Of a stretch of 19,324 nucleotides of DNA, positions 15,281-19,324 are shown in pieces (within the stretch, counting starts at the first letter, position 1; every line of letters starts with the position of its first letter). The notes beneath the pieces were generated by a model that was not told where the DNA came from, did not search any database, and was given only the letters and a program-made list of their open reading frames with translations. This DNA comes from CAUZFZ01 sp963579025 (GTDB taxonomy: Bacteria; Planctomycetota; Planctomycetia; Planctomycetales; Planctomycetaceae). Both the position numbers and the translations under genes were made by a program. Location of the stretch: assembly GCA_963579025.1 (NCBI GenBank), contig CAUZFZ010000182.1:1-19324 (forward strand), given 5' to 3'.

Positions 15281-18200
15281 GTGAACGAAGAACAGATCTT
15301 TTCCGAAGCTTTGCAGATCGCGTCTGCGACTGATCGCGCTCAGTTCCTGCGCATGTCGTGCGAACACGATGACGGGCTGCGACATCGCATTGAAGCGCTG
15401 CTTGACTCGCATTCTCAGGCCGGCGATTTCCTCAAACGGTCGCCGGTCGAGGCCTACAAGCCGACGGTCGTTCCGGGGCTCTCGGACGGCTCGGCTTCGG
15501 ACGGCGATCTGGAATTCCTGAAGCCGTCAGCCAAAGAGGGCGTTCTCAGTGAACTCGGTGGCTACGAGGTGCTGTCGGTCATCGGCCGCGGCGGCCTGGG
15601 AGTCGTGCTGAAGGCGCGCGATCCAGCGCTCAACCGCGTCGTGGCGATCAAGGTCCCGGCGAGTGAATACGCGGCGAATGCGTTCGCCCGGCAGCGATTC
15701 GCACGCGAAGCTCAGGCGGCGGCGGCGGTCGCTCATGATCACGTCGTCACGATTCACGCCGTCGGCGAGGACGGCAGCGTGCCGTATCTCGTGATGGAAC
15801 TCGTTGACGGCATCAGCCTGCAGGAGAAGATCGATCAGACCGGGCCGCTCGATGTGCTGCAGATTCTGCGACTGGGCACGCAGATGGCGCGAGGACTGGC
15901 CGCCGCCCATGCCCAGGGGCTGGTCCATCGCGACATCAAGCCGGCCAACATCCTGCTCGAAGACGGCCAGCGCGCGAAGCTGACCGACTTCGGTCTGGCC
16001 CGGGCCGTCGATGACGTGCGCATGACGCAAACCGGCATGGTCGCGGGAACGCCGCAGTACATGTCTCCGGAACAGGCACACGGCCGGCCGGTCGATCACC
16101 GCAGTGACCTGTTCAGCCTGGGTAGTGTTCTGTACGCGATGTGTACCGGTCGACCGGCGTTCCGCGCGGACTCGGCCATGGCCGTGCTGAAGCGGGTCTG
16201 TGACGACGAACAGCGGCCAGCGTGCGAGGTCAATCCGGCGGTTCCCGAATGGCTCAGCGACATCGTCGACTGTTTGCTCGCCAAGGATCCGGCCGATCGC
16301 ATTCAGACCGCCGGCGAAGTGGCCGAACTGCTGGAACGCCGACTGGCTCATGTCCAGGAACCGGAAGCGTTCGCCGACCATTCGCCCGTGGTGCGCAGGC
16401 CGCGGTCGAACGATGCGGGCCGACGCGCCTTGAAGCGGGCCGTCCTGATCACGCGGCGTGTGGCGGCCGCGAGACTGGCAGTCAGCATCTGCGCGGGCAT
16501 CAGCCTGGTGGTCGTCGTGATGGTCATGTCCGACGCTGCCCTGTCTGGGGCCCCGGTGCTCCCGATGCTCCTGCCCGTCGCTATCTGCGTTTTCGATGTG
16601 CTGACAATGCTCGTCTGTCTGCGGCTGCTGGAACGGCCCGAGACGATCCAGTCGCGCCGGGTCGCCGCGTGGCTCGCGCTGTTTCCGATGTCGCCTTTGT
16701 GGCCGCTGTCCGTGCCGATTGCCGCGTATGCGGTGTATCTCATTTACCGGCGGGACGTGGAGGAACTGTTTGTTCACGACCCGAGACGAGAGCCGAGGCA
16801 CCGGCCAGTGCCGTCTGGCGGCGAAGACAGCGAACTTGACGGGCGGATGGAACCGGAACTCGCGCCCCAGGGGTTCGAGCCGCGTCGACCGACGGGCATG
16901 ACCGGCACGATGACTCACTTCGTACGACTGTACCGCGGCCAGGGCAACGCAGGACGCAGCCTGGCCATTGGAGTGTGTCTGCTCGTAGCCGGTGTGGCGT
17001 TCTGGATCTACTTGAAGTCGCACCGCGGAACTCTTGAAGTTGTGGCCGATATGTCCGCTGGCATGTCGACGGACGACCGACCGACCCCTGCCGTGCCGCC
17101 GGCATACATTTCGTTCGACGCCATCCGCACGATTCCTGCGGAACACGCCCGAGTTGCCGCACTGGGCATCCTTCCGGACGGTCGATCGGCTCTGGCAGTC
17201 AGTCGCAACGAATCCGTCCGGATCATGGACCTGCAGACCGGAGAAACGATCCGGCAACTGCGAGCTCCGCAGCAGCGACCGGTCCCGGTCCAGAAAATCA
17301 GCACGAACGTGCCGTTGCCCGATCGGACCCGGCCTCCGGAAGTCGCTATCGCCGTTTCGGCCGACGGAAAATTGGGGGCCTTCGCGGGCGGTTACAATGG
17401 CGACCTGCGTATCTGGAATCTGGAGATCGGCAAGCAGGTGGCAGCGTGGCAACTGCCCGGATCTCCTGGCCCGAATCATCCGGGAATCGCCGCGCTGCAG
17501 TTTTCGCCTGACGGGACCGAGCTGCTGACGACCTCCGGGCTGCGGAATGCACTGGGCAGTAGAGCGCCCGTCGCTCAGATCGATGCGGTCTGGAACATTT
17601 CCGATGCAGAGGCCCGGCTGGAATTGCCGGTCTGCGCAGCTGGCGCGTGGTCTCCCCACGGCTCAACGTTAATCCTGGCAAAAACCAACAAGCAGGGCAG
17701 TGAGCTGCTGGTGGGCTCTGATGAATTGCGTCCGCTGAATTCGGCGAGTGCTCCGGAGCAGCGTCATGTCACGGCTCTGCAGTGGCTGCCCGACAACCGA
17801 CTCGTTGCCGTGGCGTTCGCCCGGAATCTGCTCTCCCAACGGACGAGCGGACCTCAACCGGAAGTCGTCGTCGTGGACACGGAGACGGGGCTGACGATGA
17901 GGTCGCTGGCGACCGGCAACTGCCCGGTCAGTCAATTGCTGCTGTTGCCGGACGGCTTTCACCTGATGGTCTGCTCCGAAGACGGCCCGGTCACGGTGTG
18001 GAATCTGACGACCGGCCAGGAGGATGGACCATTTCACTTTGTGCGACGCGACGCGGACGTTTACATCGCAACGCCGTCGGCGAACGGTCAGGTGCCGATT
18101 GCGAACAGGTCGACGTCGGCCCGTCTGATCGCTGCCAGCCAGTGGACACTTTCTGCGCAGACCGGTTCCTGGCGAAACGATGGCGGTGTGGTCATGTTCG

Positions 18201-19144
18201 ACCTGCCGCTGAGCTGGCAGCAGCGCCGCGAGCCACAAGTCATTCACGAGCTGAAATCCCACACGGCCGGCATTCAGTTCCTCAGTTTCGCTCCGGGCGG
18301 CCGCCTTGTCTCCGCGGCCCGGGACGGCCAGATCCTGCTGTGGGACCTGGAATCAGAGTCCGTCGTGCAAAACATCACGCCGCATGACGGCAAATGGTCT
18401 CCGGACATGTGTGTCAGTCTTGATGGTCAGTACGCGACCGCATTCGGAGGCGGCAGACAGCGCAACATCCGGTTTCATGACATGGCGAACCGCGGTGCTC
18501 ACGGCGTGGTGACGCAGATTCGTCCGGGCCCTCCGGAGATTCTCTACTCGGCTGCAACCGGCGAATTTCTTGTGCCCAATAACCGGTCGATCGATCTCTG
18601 GATGCGCCGAACCATGACGCAGAATCGGGTCATTGTGCGTGACTCACTGGAACACATTGGCGTCTCGGGAGACGGAAACATCCTTCTGGCGAGTCTGGCT
18701 CGAGGACAACTGTCGCGTGTGTCTGTCCCGGAGCGCCAGGTCCGACCGATCTCGCAGCGCTCAGCCGCCATCGAATCCATTGCGATGAACTTCAATGGTT
18801 CGCGAGCGATCACGCGAATCTCCGGTTCCGGGGACGCCGTTCAAGTCTGGGATGTCAATCGAGGCCAGTTGCTGGGCAGCCTGGCCGCCGCATCCGATGT
18901 CACGGACCTCGCCTTTGCCGAGCGGGACCGGCTGATCGTGACAGGCAGCGCTGACCATTTACGTTACTGGGATGCATCGACCATGCAGTCGTACGCACGA
19001 GTTGCCTGCAACGCGACCGTCCTGGCCGCGAGCAGAGACGGCACTCTGATCGCAACCGGCGGCAGTGAGATCGAAGACAACAACTGCGTAATCCGGGTCT
19101 GGCAACTAACGAAACCGGCGAGTGATCCAGGTCCCAGTGAGTGA
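15281..19144 (+). CDS. Transmembrane Ser/Thr protein kinase with C-terminal WD40 propeller
   Basis: The GTG at 15281 is chosen because GAGG (15271-15274) precedes it and the protein then begins MNEEQIFSEAL, as is common for this family; an ATG at 15239 adds 14 residues. The product has 1287 residues. A helical N-terminal region is followed by a complete kinase domain (about 95-355): Gly loop GRGGLGVV (102), Lys124 in VAIK, HRDIKPAN (216) and DFG (236), with GTPQYMSPEQ in the activation region. All catalytic residues are present. Several membrane segments follow (about 400-417, 424-448, 461-489, 560-578). From about 615 to the end there are WD40-like repeats (LRIWNLEIGK, VTVWNLTTGQ, ILLWDLESES, VQVWDVNRGQ, LRYWDASTM, IRVWQL). 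If the kinase is cytoplasmic, the propeller's side depends on the number of helices; an outside sensor is plausible. It is paired with the ECF sigma gene upstream. Confidence 0.93.
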   Translation: MNEEQIFSEALQIASATDRAQFLRMSCEHDDGLRHRIEALLDSHSQAGDFLKRSPVEAYKPTVVPGLSDGSASDGDLEFLKPSAKEGVLSELGGYEVLSVIGRGGLGVVLKARDPALNRVVAIKVPASEYAANAFARQRFAREAQAAAAVAHDHVVTIHAVGEDGSVPYLVMELVDGISLQEKIDQTGPLDVLQILRLGTQMARGLAAAHAQGLVHRDIKPANILLEDGQRAKLTDFGLARAVDDVRMTQTGMVAGTPQYMSPEQAHGRPVDHRSDLFSLGSVLYAMCTGRPAFRADSAMAVLKRVCDDEQRPACEVNPAVPEWLSDIVDCLLAKDPADRIQTAGEVAELLERRLAHVQEPEAFADHSPVVRRPRSNDAGRRALKRAVLITRRVAAARLAVSICAGISLVVVVMVMSDAALSGAPVLPMLLPVAICVFDVLTMLVCLRLLERPETIQSRRVAAWLALFPMSPLWPLSVPIAAYAVYLIYRRDVEELFVHDPRREPRHRPVPSGGEDSELDGRMEPELAPQGFEPRRPTGMTGTMTHFVRLYRGQGNAGRSLAIGVCLLVAGVAFWIYLKSHRGTLEVVADMSAGMSTDDRPTPAVPPAYISFDAIRTIPAEHARVAALGILPDGRSALAVSRNESVRIMDLQTGETIRQLRAPQQRPVPVQKISTNVPLPDRTRPPEVAIAVSADGKLGAFAGGYNGDLRIWNLEIGKQVAAWQLPGSPGPNHPGIAALQFSPDGTELLTTSGLRNALGSRAPVAQIDAVWNISDAEARLELPVCAAGAWSPHGSTLILAKTNKQGSELLVGSDELRPLNSASAPEQRHVTALQWLPDNRLVAVAFARNLLSQRTSGPQPEVVVVDTETGLTMRSLATGNCPVSQLLLLPDGFHLMVCSEDGPVTVWNLTTGQEDGPFHFVRRDADVYIATPSANGQVPIANRSTSARLIAASQWTLSAQTGSWRNDGGVVMFDLPLSWQQRREPQVIHELKSHTAGIQFLSFAPGGRLVSAARDGQILLWDLESESVVQNITPHDGKWSPDMCVSLDGQYATAFGGGRQRNIRFHDMANRGAHGVVTQIRPGPPEILYSAATGEFLVPNNRSIDLWMRRTMTQNRVIVRDSLEHIGVSGDGNILLASLARGQLSRVSVPERQVRPISQRSAAIESIAMNFNGSRAITRISGSGDAVQVWDVNRGQLLGSLAAASDVTDLAFAERDRLIVTGSADHLRYWDASTMQSYARVACNATVLAASRDGTLIATGGSEIEDNNCVIRVWQLTKPASDPGPSE

Positions 19145-19178
19145 CAGACTGCCGGACCGCGACAGCCGCGGAGAAACG

Positions 19179-19324
19179 ATGGATAACCTCGATTGCGCAC
19201 GCTGTAGGCCGGACCGACGTCGCACGACTGCCGGAACAGCGCCAACCCGTCTGAAGGTGATTGACAGTGTGTTCGCTAACATATCGTCTTGCCTGCGACG
19301 GAAGTTCCGGCGCAAGAACGGGTC
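19179..19324 (+). CDS. Possible partial gene running off the window
   Basis: An ATG at 19179 with GGAG at 19170-19173 opens a frame that stays open to the window end (48 codons). The start MDNLDCARCRPDRRRTTAG has a CxxC pair, and the sequence is Arg-rich. It lies 34 bases after the kinase stop. No family is recognised. The frame could be chance in this GC-rich DNA. Confidence 0.25.
   Translation, partial: MDNLDCARCRPDRRRTTAGTAPTRLKVIDSVFANISSCLRRKFRRKNG

Overview
The window is most likely chromosomal DNA of a planctomycete. I infer this from gene content: an ECF sigma factor followed by a Ser/Thr kinase with a C-terminal WD40 propeller, a large FG-GAP/ASPIC-UnbV protein, a VWA/amidotransferase-like membrane protein, an NHL-repeat lipoprotein, and several long palindromic repeats of a kind scattered through planctomycete genomes. 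GC content is high. The first 3.5 kb look less GC-rich and less typical than the rest. Nothing in the window points to a phage or a plasmid.

Layout. (1) 1-3640: a tandem array of a 10-base unit at the left edge, then three same-strand genes (a 110-residue-repeat beta-structured protein, a HELGH metalloprotease-like protein and a HEAT-repeat protein with an apparent frameshift near its end). Three degenerate copies of the same short repeat follow, in the opposite orientation. (2) 3719-4747: an IS200-like/REP-associated tyrosine transposase (RAYT). (3) 5131-8298: an FG-GAP/ASPIC-UnbV protein with a C-terminal thioredoxin-like domain, interrupted by one in-frame UGA. A hairpin with a GGUC loop lies immediately downstream, at the spacing expected of a bacterial SECIS. 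A perfect 23-bp palindrome closes this unit and separates it from a convergent gene. (4) 8429-10057, minus strand: an exported helical protein of unknown function. (5) 10315-14318: an NHL lipoprotein and a VWA-type membrane protein that overlap by 4 bases. (6) 14345-14467: a remnant resembling a nucleotidyltransferase (AbiEii-like). (7) 14480-19144: the ECF sigma/kinase signalling pair with a palindrome between them. (8) A possible partial ORF at the right edge.

The strongest candidate for something new is the 5131-8298 gene. I read it as one membrane-anchored selenoprotein of about 1055 residues with Sec at residue 654, at the junction between the FG-GAP propeller and the ASPIC-UnbV/thioredoxin part. 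This rests on reading-frame continuity, on my memory of the family's layout and on the RNA hairpin. No Sec machinery genes lie in the window, so the claim has to be tested at genome level. Secondary points are the three-gene cassette bracketed by inverted short repeats next to a RAYT, and a compound palindrome that appears to supply the 5' end of the NHL lipoprotein gene.
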